DNA of 64,000 bases from Cymodocea nodosa (GCA_036874045.1 CM072339.1:3851501-3915500), one strand, 5' to 3'. Positions 45,102 through 56,683 are shown, counted from the first letter of the stretch. The notes: a model not told the origin generated them from the letters alone. Translations and numbers: made by a program.

Positions 45102-47327
45102 ATGAGGAAGATGATGCTTGAATTCTGGGAAGAGGTAGTGGACACCGCACAGTTTCTGAAGGAATTTGTAGAATGGCACACGAGACAGAAGATCAAAAAT
45201 ACAACAAGAGAGAAAGAGCTACAAAAGGTAGAATCAGAACTCTTTAACTTGAGAAAAATTTTGGTTGAATTAGAAATACAGATACCACAAATAATGGAGA
45301 CATGAATTAGAATGGCAACTGAAATTGCATTAAGTAAAGAAAGAAAGATACGACCAAACAATGAAGTAGCCCTAGAATTAATCCAACGTAAGTCTCGGCT
45401 CTAGTTCAAGAGATGAATCTGTAGACGAGCCAAATGGGTGATCTAGGAGCAAGAAAGGAAAGAAAATGAAGAAGAGGCAACTGAAGGACAAGAGGAGTCG
45501 ACTACTGAAAGACCTGTTCCTGAGGAGCAGCAGCTTGGACCTTCAGTTCCACCATTTAAGCCATTGGCACGAGTAGAAATGATGGGGCCTTCGACTGAAG
45601 AAGAGATAAGAGAATTTGTAGAACTGGTTCAAGTTGAGAAGAACCAAGGAGAATCAGAAGATTTGGTAGTGGCCAAAGCACACCTAGTGTTTGATGCACT
45701 TTACAAAAAGAGGGCTGTAGAAAAGTTGAAAGCCCAATATAAAATCAAATTGGAACAGCATCACAAAGCTATTGCCAGAACTGTTGCCAAACCTACTACA
45801 AAAGGAGATGAAGCTGGTCCTTCGAGACTAGTAATTATAGGAAAAGTTAAACAGGAAGAGCTAGTACCTGTGGCTCGAAGGACTGCAGAGCCTATTTTTG
45901 TAGATTTAATTTCAGAAGATGAAGAGGAAGAACAGACACAACTAATCAGAAAAAAGAAAGGAAAAGAAAAAGTGCTTGAATATGAGGAAATTAAATCTGA
46001 AGTACCAATTTTTACAGGGCCTGTGGAGCAGATTTTTATTAACCTGCTATCCGATTCTGAGGAGGAGCAGGAGGAGCAAAGAAAAGAAGAAAATCAGGCT
46101 GAAATTAGTTTGCAGCTTGTACAAGAAGAAACAGAAATTAGGGTAGAAACTGAATTGCCCGTGACTCCATCCCAATCTGTTACAGAATTAGAAAGAACAG
46201 TAACAGAACAGATTGGTAGTTAGGAGGAAAAAGAGAGAGCAGAAAATGAAGAGACTAAAAGAAGCCATTTGGACAAAAATAATTTCATAGATTCCATTGA
46301 AGAACAAGAAACTCTTCAGCAATTTATGGAGAGAATTCAAGACAAAGTGGAGAGTTCTGCCGGCTCAACACCACAAACAAAAACAGAAATTCAAGAATCT
46401 ATAGAAAATATTCAAATGCAGCCTATAGAAGAGGAAGAGCAAGAGCAAACCCCTCTGGAGCAACAAAGTCACCTTCCTAACCCAACTGAAACAATAATTT
46501 TGAATGAAGTACATTTTTGTAGTCAGGAAGCTTATACCAAATATCAAAAAATAAGGGGTTACGACATTATTTACAGTAGACCAATAAATTGGGATGGAAT
46601 GTAAGAAATCAAAGAATTATTTGAATTCCAAGGTCTACTGCAATTTATATATGAAGAAAGAGGGCATGTAGTATATGAGAATTTAGTACCCTATTTCTAT
46701 GCAAATTTGAGAGAAAGAGAAGGAGGATTAATTTCAAATGTGGAGGAAGTTGATGTACAGATAACACTAGAGCTTCTCCACAACATTTTTGGTTTAAAGA
46801 ATGAAGGAACAAAAATTTTGGAAGATACAACTGTAGTTGAATGGACTGAACAGCAAATTAAGGATTGTTTAGCTATCAATCCTGGTGTGCCATTATTAAA
46901 CAGATTGAAGCATTTAAATGGTAAAGCACACATGGTAGCTAACATTCTGATTAAGAATGTTTATCAACGATAGGGCAATGACATAGAATTAAGTCAATTT
47001 GTTAAATGGGCCACATATGCAGTTGTAAATAAGATCCAAATAAATTGGTCTATAGTTTTTATCTCTAAGCTGAAAACAGTGAAGAAGAAATTATTTTATG
47101 GAGATTTGATTCCACTGCTGATGGTGGACTATATCGATTTCACTAAATGGACATCAAAAAGGATCAGATCAAGAATCATTTCAGTGAAAGAATACAGAAA
47201 TTTTGTAGCTGTAGAACTAGTTGTACCTTCTGGAGGAATTATAGGAGTAGTAGAGAGGATTAATCAATTAGAGCTTCAATTAGAAAAACTCCAGAAGAAA
47301 GTAGATGAACTTAGGCATAGAGATTAA
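45102..47327 (+). pseudogene. ORF-X, element C: transposon-domain protein with SUMO-type motifs (broken)
   Basis: 2,226 bases from MRKMMLEFWEEVVDTAQF to a TAA at 47325-47327. Residues about 30-70 are coiled-coil-like. Residues about 263-277 read EPIFVDLISEDEEEE and about 306-322 EQIFINLLSDSEEEQEE: hydrophobic V/I-D/N-L-I/L cores followed by S and acidic residues, the classic SUMO-interacting form. VKQE (near 250) and IKSE (near 297) fit the sumoylation consensus. From about residue 468, FCSQEAYTKY...LVPYFYANLRE...LLHNIFGLKN...LNGKAHMVANILIKN fits the putative plant transposon protein domain. A heptad coiled coil INQLELQLEKLQKKVDEL closes the frame. No membrane segment, so an envelope role is not supported. 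A handful of breaks. Confidence 0.8.
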
Positions 47328-47751
47328 ATTGTATTGTTCGTCTACTTGTGTAAAATTTTATGATGTACTTTTAATGTAATTAATTCATATTAATGAATGT
47401 AAATTTTTCAGATGCAATTTTCATATGTGTTTTGGATGTGAAATGAATGGAATTTATTGAATATTATGTAATTTGTGAAACTTTATGAATGAATATGTAA
47501 CAGATTTACAATTTCCTGAATGACAGGATAATTGCTTAAAAATTTCTGCATGTTATAAGGTAAAATGTAAATTCTGCATAACATAAAATGACCTGCAAGT
47601 TATATCTTTATATAATGCTCAGATTTAAACATATTTTAATTAGAATGATGCATTAATGACATAGATTTAACTTTATTACAGTTAGCAGAAAGAAAAAAAA
47701 AGAAAAAGAATAGAGAGGAACTTATGAGAGTAAAACTTAGATGTTGCTAAG
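47328..47751 (+). other. Untranslated spacer after ORF-X, element C
   Basis: AT-rich, collinear with A 8843-9281; it ends in an A-rich run near 47691-47710. No gene is seen. Confidence 0.6.
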
Positions 47752-47935
47752 TGTTAACTCAACGAAGTAAGTTCGTTGAGTTAACCGTAACTCCACGAGG
47801 TCAGTAATATAATATAAAGTCACTCCATTGAGTTATCTGTAACTCAACGAAGTTAGTCTATGCAGTTAGCAACAGTAACCAACTATATTTTGTTGAGTTT
47901 TCTGTAACTCAACGAGGTTAGTTCGTGGATTAAGT
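47752..47935. repeat. Palindrome cluster before the F-box leader, element C
   Basis: Three dyads of the CGTTGAGTTA / TAACTCAACGA type, including ATTGAGTTATCTGTAACTCA. Same position as 8660-8842 in A and 26015-26270 in B. Confidence 0.8.
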
Positions 47936-48061
47936 AGAACGGTTATTCTTTTAACCACGAACGAAACTTCGTCGGTTTAGTGGTTACCAAAATTTGAAAT
48001 TAGTAGTGGTACACGTACCCATATAAACAGGAACCACGATGCATGTTGCAAGCCACGTTCT

Positions 48062-48237
48062 TGCAACGAGATTTATTCACTTTATGGATGCGCAGTATAT
48101 ATATAAAACAGAATGTTATTTACTAGTTACCAGTACTTTTAAAAGAAAGGAGAATGCTTTGGAGGAACTGGAAGGGGAAGCAACTGATTCAACTTCATCC
48201 GACAACAAATATTTATAGAATGGAAAGCTTCAGACTG
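48062..48237 (+). other. Leader/first-exon-like block, joined directly to the F-box frame
   Basis: Collinear with the A and B leaders up to ...AGCTTCAGACTG at 48237, after which the sequence continues with AATCGTCAAATGG, the first bases after the acceptor in A. The frame upstream of the F-box ATG is open across the join from 48154, so an N-terminal extension (MLWRNWKGKQ...) is possible. A TATA-like box TATATATATAAAAC is at 48096-48109. Confidence 0.65.
48096..48109 (+). promoter_or_regulatory. TATA-like box before the F-box frame
   Basis: TATATATATAAAAC, kept in A and in altered form in B. It suggests transcription of the F-box unit independent of the LTR; this is inferred from position only. 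Confidence 0.45.
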
Positions 48238-48246
48238 AATCGTCAA

Positions 48247-49386
48247 ATGGAATTGATGCAATTATCGTTGGATGCACTAAGGGAAGTACTAAGTAACTTG
48301 TCAGCTAAAGATCTGTGCAAGCTGTGTTGTGTATCAAAGGAAATTAAAGACTGTATTGAAGAAAAATATTTTCAAAGACTACAAGCTACAAAAATGACTA
48401 AGATTAGAGATGGATTCATATGGAGGTCATTTAATCGTAGTTCAAATACCCATGAATATCTGGCTACGGAAGAAACTACTGGAATTCCACCTAATGCATT
48501 AGAAGAAATAAATCATATTATGGGGATAGATGAAGGATTAATCATATACAAGACGAGACCAAGGTATGCAAGTTTATTATTACCTGATATTTTGATAAGA
48601 AATCCTATAACATGAGAAGAATGGAATATAGGAAGACCTAATAGATTTGAAGCACCAATTGTAAATTGTGGGTCAGCTTTAATATTTTCTGATAAAAATT
48701 CTGCAATTCCTGAAAAATTATATTATTGGAGACCTACAGGAAATTGGGGTGAAGATTTATGCTTAAGTGTGTATAATTTTCTGAACAAATCTTGGAATGA
48801 AAATATTATGATATATCTAGGACAGAAATCATTAATTAACCAAACACATGTCATACTTGATGGATATATATATCTAGTCACGGAGATATCATTAGCATAT
48901 GGATCTGATTTATACATAGTGAGCATAGATAGTTATGATGAATATATAGAAATTTTACCTATACCGAGTGAAATAGCTAAACCACCATCTACAGAATTTA
49001 ATGAAATTCAAATAGGAATGTGGTATAATGAAGAAGATGATTCTACTTTATGTTTGATAAGATGGTGGGATGAACTGATGAAATTTCAAATATGGATTAT
49101 GGAAGACATAAATGAATGGAAATGGGAAAAGGAGTATATTGAAATAGATGTAGAAATAGAAACTGCTACATTACTCTGGAACCAAAAAGGATCCCTTTTT
49201 GCATTACATATCATTAATGGTAATACACTTGTATTTGGAATTTATAATATATTACATGTTTACAAATTAAGAAGGAACAAGAATTGCATTAAAACAGAAT
49301 TAATAGCAAGAAGAACTATGCTTAAAAAGTTTGCTTGGACTGATACATTTATTCCATTTGTTTCTACTTTTCAATCATGTTCTTAA
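48247..49386 (+). pseudogene. F-box/FBA-like protein frame of element C (about one break)
   Basis: 1,140 bases (379 codons plus stop). The F-box spans residues 1-45: MELMQLSLDALREVLSNLSA, then KDLCKLCCVSKEI with the L-P/S-x-D-x-L...L-S...D-L...V-x-K pattern that binds SKP1-type adaptors. Residues about 90-379 fit an F-box-associated domain: GIDEGLIIYKTRPRY, GSALIFSDKNS, LYYWRPTGNW, YIYLVTEISLAYGSDLYIVS, FQIWIMEDINEWKWE and GSLFALHIINGNTLVFGIYN. Such proteins select targets for SCF ubiquitin ligases. This is the least decayed copy. The leader precedes it without the intron-like segment. The host gene it came from and its target are unknown. Confidence 0.88.
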
Positions 49387-49500
49387 GCTTAATTTTGTGT
49401 GTTTAATGTTGTATGTATTCTGCATTTATTGTTAGAAAAAAAAAGAGAATTTTTTTTTATAGTTTTCATTTTTATTTTATAAAAGAAGAAAAAAACAAAA

Positions 49501-49600
49501 TATCAATCTAGTTTGTTGGTATCTGTTCTAGGAAACCAACTAGCTTGCTTGTGAGCCACCAAAGGCATAGGAGCCTAGGTTCCACACAAGACACTGATTT
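49501..49600 (+). promoter_or_regulatory. Conserved structured block in the 3' UTR, element C
   Basis: GTTGGT...ACCAAC, CTTGTG...CACAAG and GGAGCCTAGG dyads as in A and B. Only a few bases differ among the three copies over 100 positions. Confidence 0.55.
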
Positions 49601-51165
49601 ATTAATATCTGTTAAATGTTATTTTGTTTTATATTTTACTTTTATCTATGAATGAAAAGTTTTTCAGAATCAAAAAACAGAATATGCAGAAGGAGATACA
49701 AATGAAACAAGGTATGTAACTAATTACTCATCCTCAATTTTAAATCAAGCAAAACTATATTCATGTCTGCTACAATTATTGTACTTATTGTGAAATCTTT
49801 TTACATTGAGGACAATGCAAAATGTTGGTATGGGGGCGAGGTAATTGAAGTAATAGCCATATAAGTTAGTTAATTAAAGAAATTAAAATGGTACTGCAAA
49901 GTTGTGGAAATTGAAAATTTTTATGAACTTGTTGTAACTATCTAATAAATGAGACTATAAAATTTTTATAAACTGCTTGACTATTATATTTAGAAGGCTA
50001 TATAAGATGCTATTGAATTTACTATTTATGCAAGTCTAGATATAGTATCTTATGTTTTTCTGAATTTCATGAGTTTAACAGTTTCACGATTTTAAAATGA
50101 AATCAGAATGCTTAATGAAAAAAATCAGTAAATTATCTGAAGTCCTGAAAGAGTTGAGATGTGAATTCTAGATTAAATGAAACACATGATTAAAGATACA
50201 TTTAATTTGACTGATTGAACTTGTAGAATGATTTATGTGTAGATCTTATTAAACTACATAAAAAGTATGAGCTTATTGTTATGGATTCATATTTTCAGTA
50301 ACTGATAGAAGCAGGACTATATGAGATTGGCGTTTTACTGCATCTATATTAATGAAATACATACATATATAGTATGTGATTAATGTTTTGTTTTGTGTTT
50401 ATAGTTTTGATTGGAATAAAAAATTAAAAGAAAAAAGAAAAAAAAGGGGAAAATTTGAGAGTTATTGACTTGTTTGATCACGAGTCTTTTGTACTTGAGC
50501 ATATAGGTATGTAAGGATTGTTGACTTGAAAAAGGACTCTTAAAATATGGCAACCTAAGATCCTAATCAGATCTGGGATTGTCGACTGAAAGCTCGTTAC
50601 ATGGGTACATTAGAAAGCTCTTGTATTATTCAAGCTTGTCAAATTAACTTCTAAAGTACGAAAAAAAAAAGAAAAAAAAAAAGAAAAGAAAAAAAATATA
50701 CATATACTGTTCTGAAAAGATACAAGTGTTTTGTGAAATATAGATATCTTATGAATCGAGTATATTTTATGTTATCTAGAATTGCTGAAATATGAATCTA
50801 GAATTGACATTTGAAGTTGTTTAATGGAGATACAATTCTTTATTCTACTTGTCTTAATCAGATTGAATTGGATTGTACTCTGATTCGTATGTTGTTGAAA
50901 TTTCTTCTAGAAATCTTATTGGAAAATTCAGGATGACAGATGATGAAAAGAAGAACAAACGATAATATAATTAACACCTATATGATGATGATATACTTGG
51001 TATGTAATTTACATATATTCTAAGTATATTTGCAGGTTGATTACTGAAACATACAGAATATATTTTTATGGTAAACAGAAGAAAAACAAAAGGGGAAGAA
51101 TTAATTCTAGCACTTTAAAAGACCAATTAATTAGATCTTAGTTTGCTAAGGGACTAGCAAAATTT

Positions 51166-51179
51166 AGGTATGGGGGAAG
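51166..51179 (+). promoter_or_regulatory. Terminal polypurine tract, element C
   Basis: TAGGTATGGGGGAAG directly before TGTTTAGAATG of the 3' LTR. Confidence 0.85.
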
Positions 51180-53386
51180 TGTTTAGAATGAAAAAGTGCA
51201 TATTATTAACAGTTAAATGATGGCTAATTGTATAATATTTAGCTTATCATATAAGAATTAAGCCATTATATTATAATTGCACTGTTATATGCTTTAATTT
51301 AAGAATTTGCTTAATTTGGGGGAATTAATGTTAATTTAGTACATTTATGAACTATCGGTAAGTTGTAGGCTGTGAAATTCTTAAGTATCCAAATTTTCTG
51401 ATATTTCGGATAGTTATGTTTAACATACCGAACAAATTCGGACAGTATGTTTAACAGACCAAATATGTATAGATAGTTATGTTTAAATTGTCGAATAGTT
51501 ATGTTTTGAGAGAATATTTTATTATTTCTTGAAGTACACATGTCGAAACCATAATGAAGGACTTAAGTGAACTTTCGATGAGTTATCTATAACTATCCGA
51601 AATTGCAGCTGGGCATTGGATAGTTATCCCTGTAACTCTCCGAAATCTCTTTTTATTTATAAAATAGCTGAGGACACGTGTCATGTTCTGGGAAAGTGAC
51701 TTAAGTGGATTTTCAGTGGGTTAGCTGTAACTATCCAAAATGCATCTGAGCATCGAATAGTTACACTTGTAAATCTCCAAAATGTTATTTTATGATTAAA
51801 CTGCTGCTGACACGTGTTGAGATCTGGTAGATTTACTTAAGTTATATATCAGTGATTTATTTATAACTATCCGAAATGTACCTGAGCATCGGATAATTAA
51901 GTTTATAAGTATCCGAAATGTACCTGAGCATCAGATAGTTAAATTTATGCATGTGTTTTAAAGTTAAATCAACAAAGAAAGTCCGTTGAGTTATCTGTAA
52001 CTCCACGAACTATATATTTTCTAATATGCCACTTTAGCGGTTGTAGGAACAGACAGTTGGAAGAGAAAAACTACATTTGCACATATCACGCAGGAATTCA
52101 ATCGCGTAGGGAGAAGAAAGCATCGTCGTTGATATGAATGAAGGAAATACAACCGACCATTCAAGTAGAAGTAGTTACTACTAAAGAAATATAAAAGAAA
52201 AGAAGAAAAAAAGAAGAAGTGTGTGTGATCGATGAGCAGACAGTGTGTGCAGAGGAGGATCGGCGTCGCAATTCTCTGAAGTACCACACCAACCATCATC
52301 ATCACCATCACCACACCATAATCACCAACCATTAGAGGTCTGTGAGGATACTTGCCTGATGTCGGGTCGATTCAGAGCCAAACACAGTGCCTGACAACCA
52401 ATATGAGGAGTGATCGCATCGTAGGAAGGAAAGCCATTTTCACCAAGCGCCGACTCATATTTCAAGAGATCGTAAAGCTTTTAGCCTTGGCTTTGGGTTG
52501 ATGCCTGTATGCTGAAGAGGAGATCATCTTGCAATTCTGGACTCACGATTCTATAGGGAGAGGAGACATAATTGTAAGTGGTTTAATTTTCAGTGGTGTA
52601 ATCGCGTTGCAAGTAGTGTCGGAAGTATTTACTATCAAGTGAGATTACTTTACATTTCACCTGTCGCCCATTTCCATGTTCATATTAAAACAAAAATACC
52701 AAAAACAATTTATCTATGTTTGTATGTTGTATTTGATTGTTGTATTGTTTGTGTTGTATCGTGATTAATGTTATCTTTGTTAGTGTTGTGATTGTTTTAT
52801 GTTTATTTTAGTTTTACAATTTACTGAAATTGGTTCATTCAAAAGACTTAAAGATTTTAATGGTTACTGTTTGACTTATCTGAATGTTAGTATTGCTTAA
52901 TGATAAATTCAATGTTAACTAACATTAAAGAGCTTAATTGATGTTATTTACAATTTGTGGAATTGCCTAATGGTTGTCCGAATTCCTTTGTAAATAGCAG
53001 TATTAAAAAGAAAAGATAGGCTCGTGGAGTTAACTTAAGTCCACGAGGTTAGTCCGTTGAGTTATCCATAACTCAATGAACTTAGTCCGTTGAGTTAGAT
53101 GTAATTCAACGGAGAGCTTATTGAATATATAAATTTGATTTTTAACAACCAAACAGTTCTCAAGTTCGTCAGCAATTTCTTGTGGGATCGACCTGTACTT
53201 GCACACTGATACAATAGACATTGTACACTTGCAGTTAAAGTACAAATTGGAATTAATATCTAAATTGTATTAAAGGTTGTTTGTTTACTTCTAAAAGAAA
53301 GAATAGGCATAAAGTTAAATTAACTAAGTAAAAATAGAAGTAACAAATCCAAGTTTTTCTAGTGTAGTACTGGGAAAACCCAAACA
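51180..53386 (+). repeat. Element C 3' LTR
   Basis: 2,207 bases, partner of 37563-39771; most differences between the two are C/T or G/A, as expected for methylated repeats. Confidence 0.95.
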
Positions 53387-53391
53387 GCATA

Positions 53392-54330
53392 CATGAGACT
53401 GCTAACTACTTGTGAATATGGAACTTTCTTCATGTACTCCTTTTCTGATTGTGTCTGAGTTGCTGCAGCAATTGATAATCGCAAGTTCCTATCATAAGGC
53501 GTTCTGATGGCCTTGCTTGAAGCCATACCAAACCTGCTTAGAATCTTCAGAACATAATTGTGCTGATGGAGAAATAATTTTCCAATGTTCTTGTCACGAT
53601 AAATCTCCATCCCAAGGATTTTACCTACCGGTCCTAAATCCTTCATTGCAAATTCAGATTTCAATGTGTCTTTCAAAAACTGTATTTCATTGACATCTTT
53701 GGCTGCAATCAAGATGTCATCCACATACAAGAGCAAGTAAACAAATTCATCTTTAATTCGTTTAACATAGACACATGAAACAAAACTACTTCGAACAAAA
53801 CCAACATCTGTGATAAAAGAATCAAATCTTTTATACCACTACCTAGGAGACTGTTTCAGACCATACAAAGATTTCTGCAACTTACAAATGAGGTCTGATC
53901 TACCTCTTTCTGCAAAACCTATTGGTTATTTCATCTAAATGTCCTCATCTAAATCACCATGCAAGAAAGATGTTTTCACATCTAACTATTCAAGTTCTAA
54001 ATCCTTTACTGCAACAATTGCTAAAAGGACTCGAATGGAGGTGTGTCTAACGACTGGTGTGAAGACTTCATTGAAGTCCACACCCTCCTTCTGTGACAAA
54101 CCTTTTGCTACCAATCTTGCCTTGTATTGTATTCCATGATTGCCTTATGTTCCTGATTTCTTTTTGAATACCCATTTGCAACCAACAACATTCCGGTCCT
54201 TGAGACGTTTTACCAACTCCCAAGTCCTATTCTTATGCAAAGATTGTAGTTCTTGCATAGCTCTCATCCAATGTACGGCTTCTGGTCCGCTAATGGCAAT
54301 ATCAAAACTAGGTGGATCAGCATCCTCCAT
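53392..54330 (-). pseudogene. Copia reverse transcriptase, element E (broken)
   Basis: On the minus strand: [37 protein letters not shown], the LKQSPR region, LLLYVDDILIAAKD (catalytic YVDD) and EFAMKDLGPVGKILGMEI. These are the ordered blocks of Ty1/copia RT. The segment ends at the GCATA duplication next to element C. Confidence 0.9.
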
Positions 54331-54342
54331 CTCACTAACTAC

Positions 54343-55460
54343 CTATAGGGCAAAAGCGACCATATTATTGTAGCCATATCTTTGTGGAGGGTGAACATCC
54401 CTCCTAGGACGATCTCTAGCAACGCACCTTGGACGTGTGTCCTCAACAAACTCATCTCCACAGCCATCTTCTGAAATCAAACGTTGATGTGTATCAATAG
54501 GAACAGACTGATCAGAAATCAATAGTTGATTCAAATCAAGCTCCACCTGCTCAGGAGTACTAGGTGGATCCAAAACTGTTGGCTTTTCTTTCTTGTGCAT
54601 CAAAGAAACCTCATCAAAGGTAGCATTCCTGCTATGAATGACCTTTCTTGTTTCTTTATCATATATTCTATAACCTTTTACTCCCATTCTATATCCCACA
54701 AAGATGCATTCCTTGGCACATGGCTCTAATTTACCATTATTCACATGGTAATAAACAGGACATCCAAATACTTTCAATTTGGAGTAGTTCGCCGCTTTCT
54801 CCATCCATACTTCATAAGGGATCTTATCACCAATTACATTAGATGGCGACCCGTTCACCAAATAGGAGGTTGTGTTAATAGCTTCAACCCAAAAATATTT
54901 TTCCAGCCTAACATGTGAGAGCATACATCTAGCTCTCTCCAACAATGTCCTATTAAGACGTTCTGCAACTCCATTCTATTGTGGAGTTCCCCTAACAATA
55001 TAATGCCTAGTTATGCTTGCATCTCTGCAAAAAATATCAAATTCATTTGAGCAAAATTCTAATCCATTATCTATTCTCAATTATTTTACTTTCCTCCCTA
55101 CTTGGTTTTCAACAATAGCCTTCCATTGTTTAAAGTTCTTGAAGGCCTCACTCTTGTGCTTCATAATGAAAACCCAAGTCATATGACTAAAGTCATCAAC
55201 AATAGAGAGAAAATACTTAGAACTTGCTAAGGAATGTTGTTGAGATGGTCCCCAACAATCTGCATGGACATAATCCAACTTCCCTTTGGTGGAATGTTCT
55301 GCTCTTCCAAAGGAAATACGTTTCTATTTCCCATAGATGCAATGCTTGCATAAATCAATATCTGTAAAGATATGATCATCTAACCTGCCAAGTGTGTTGA
55401 GCTTCTGCATTCCCTTTAGACCCAAATGTCCTAACCTGGAATGTCAAATAGTTGACATAG
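54343..55460 (-). pseudogene. Copia integrase, element E (broken)
   Basis: LDYVHADCWGPSQ, FLSIVDDFSHMTWVFIMKHK and the NG-x-EF and NGVAERLNRTLLERARCML blocks give the D-D-E core, followed by YEVWMEKAANYSKLKVFGC and FVGYRMGVKGYRIYDKETRK, the usual C-terminal extension of Tork-type elements. Confidence 0.9.
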
Positions 55461-55499
55461 ACTACTGATCACTTATTGTCGCAGTTGCTGATCTAATGA

Positions 55500-55970
55500 T
55501 AGGTTTGCCCTAAAGAATGTATAAAGGTCCATCCTTGATTTCCTTCATCACTACTAGGGAACCTTTCAAAACGTGGAGTTTACCTTCTCCCCTTGAAAAA
55601 CTGAAACCTTTCTGATCAAGAGCCATCAATGAAATGAGACTCTTGCTCAATCTTGGCACAAGCCAAACATCCTCCAAGACTTTGACTATCCCATCATGCA
55701 TCCTGAATCTGACAGATCCAATACCTGCTCTATCACAAACATCATTATCTGCTAAAGTGACTTGTCCACCATCTACCTCCTCATATGTATGAAAATACTC
55801 TCTGTTGGGAGTCATATGATGTGATGCACCAGAATCCATAATCCAACTTTGATCAAAGTAGGCACTACAGCAAACAGTAAGGAAGAAATCACAATCAGAC
55901 CTTGAGTCTCCATTTTCAGCGACTGTTGCATTTCCCTTCGTCTTCAATTTAGGGTAATTCACCTTCCAAT
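55500..55970 (-). pseudogene. Copia protease region, element E
   Basis: SWIMDSGASHHMTPNREYF with the D-S-G-A active site, then VTLADNDVCDRAGIGSVRF and LEDVWLVPRLSKSLISLMAL. It is preceded by a zinc-knuckle segment (CNYCKENRHW) near 55970-56000. This part reads open. Confidence 0.9.
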
Positions 55971-56683
55971 GCCTATTTTCCTTGCAATAATTGCAAGTGT
56001 CCTTGGAAATTCTACCTCTGGACTTACTTCTGCCTCTACGCTTGTTGTCTCTTCTACTCTGTCATCCTTTAGACTCTGAATGATGCACTGTCAAACCTGA
56101 TCCGTCAGCATCATTGCTACCATGAGTAGACAAATGTCTCAATTCTCTAGAATTAAGACTCGATCTTACCTCCTCCAAGGTAATAGTATCTTTGCCAACC
56201 ATAAAACATTGCACAAAATTCTCAAAGGAGAGAGGGAGAGATACCAATAAGATGAGAGCAGCATCCTCATCTTCCACTGTAACACCAATGTTCCTCAACT
56301 CCATGAGAATGGTGTTGACATGATCCAAATGTTTCTTCAATGGTGTACCTTCCTTCATTCTAAGAGAGAACATCATTTGCTTCAACAACAGTTTATTCAT
56401 AAGAGACTTAGTCATATATAGAGATTCTAACTTATTCCAAAGACCAAAAGCTATATTTTCATCTACTACCTCAATGATTATCTCATCTAATAAACATAGC
56501 AGAATAATCGAATGTGTCTTCTCCTCTTGTTGTTCAAATTCGGCAGACTTCTTATCTAGGGTTGTCTCCACATTTAAGGGGGCCCAAATACCTTGCTGTT
56601 TCAAAAGTGCTTTCATCTTAATCTGCCACAAACTAAAGTTGTTCTTACCGTTGAACTTCTCAACTTTCAAGGCTGAAGATGCC
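55971..56683 (-). pseudogene. Copia gag, element E
   Basis: Starts MASSALKVEKFNGKNNFSLW at 56683, then MKALLKQQGIW, SLYMTKSLMNKLLLKQMMF, LDHVNTILMELRNIGVTVED and LILLVSLPLSFENFV: the copia gag domain. An in-frame upstream ATG exists, but the MASS start is closest to the family pattern. Confidence 0.9.

Larger units (their letters stand above)
49387..51179 (+). other. Element C 3' untranslated region
   Basis: About 1.8 kb, no gene. It holds the structured block, an internal polypurine tract-like GGTATGGGGGCGAGGT at 49827-49842 preceded by TACATTGAGGACAATGCAAA, a conserved segment at 50470-50630 (GATCACGAGTCTTTTGTAC... to ...AAAGCTCTTG), a long A-rich run at 50660-50695, and the terminal tract. 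Confidence 0.75.
37563..53386 (+). mobile_element. Element C: Athila-type retrotransposon, the most complete copy, broken
   Basis: 15.8 kb with matching 5-bp duplications GCATA (37558-37562 and 53387-53391). Parts: LTR, tRNA-Asp primer site, zinc-knuckle gag, protease, RT, RNase H, integrase, CGGTT spacer, ORF-X, palindrome cluster, leader with TATA-like box, F-box frame joined directly to the leader, long 3' UTR, polypurine tract, LTR. No capsid frame and no intron-like segment. About ten breaks. LTR divergence is about 5% over the first ~500 bases by eye, so an age like that of A. It sits in the pol region of copia element E. Confidence 0.95.

Noticed and set aside
45102-47327. ORF-X as a retroviral-type envelope gene
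   Set aside because: Its place after integrase is where env-like frames occur in some Athila elements, but no signal peptide, membrane segment or cleavage site is visible; the acidic middle, coiled coils and plant transposon protein domain point elsewhere.
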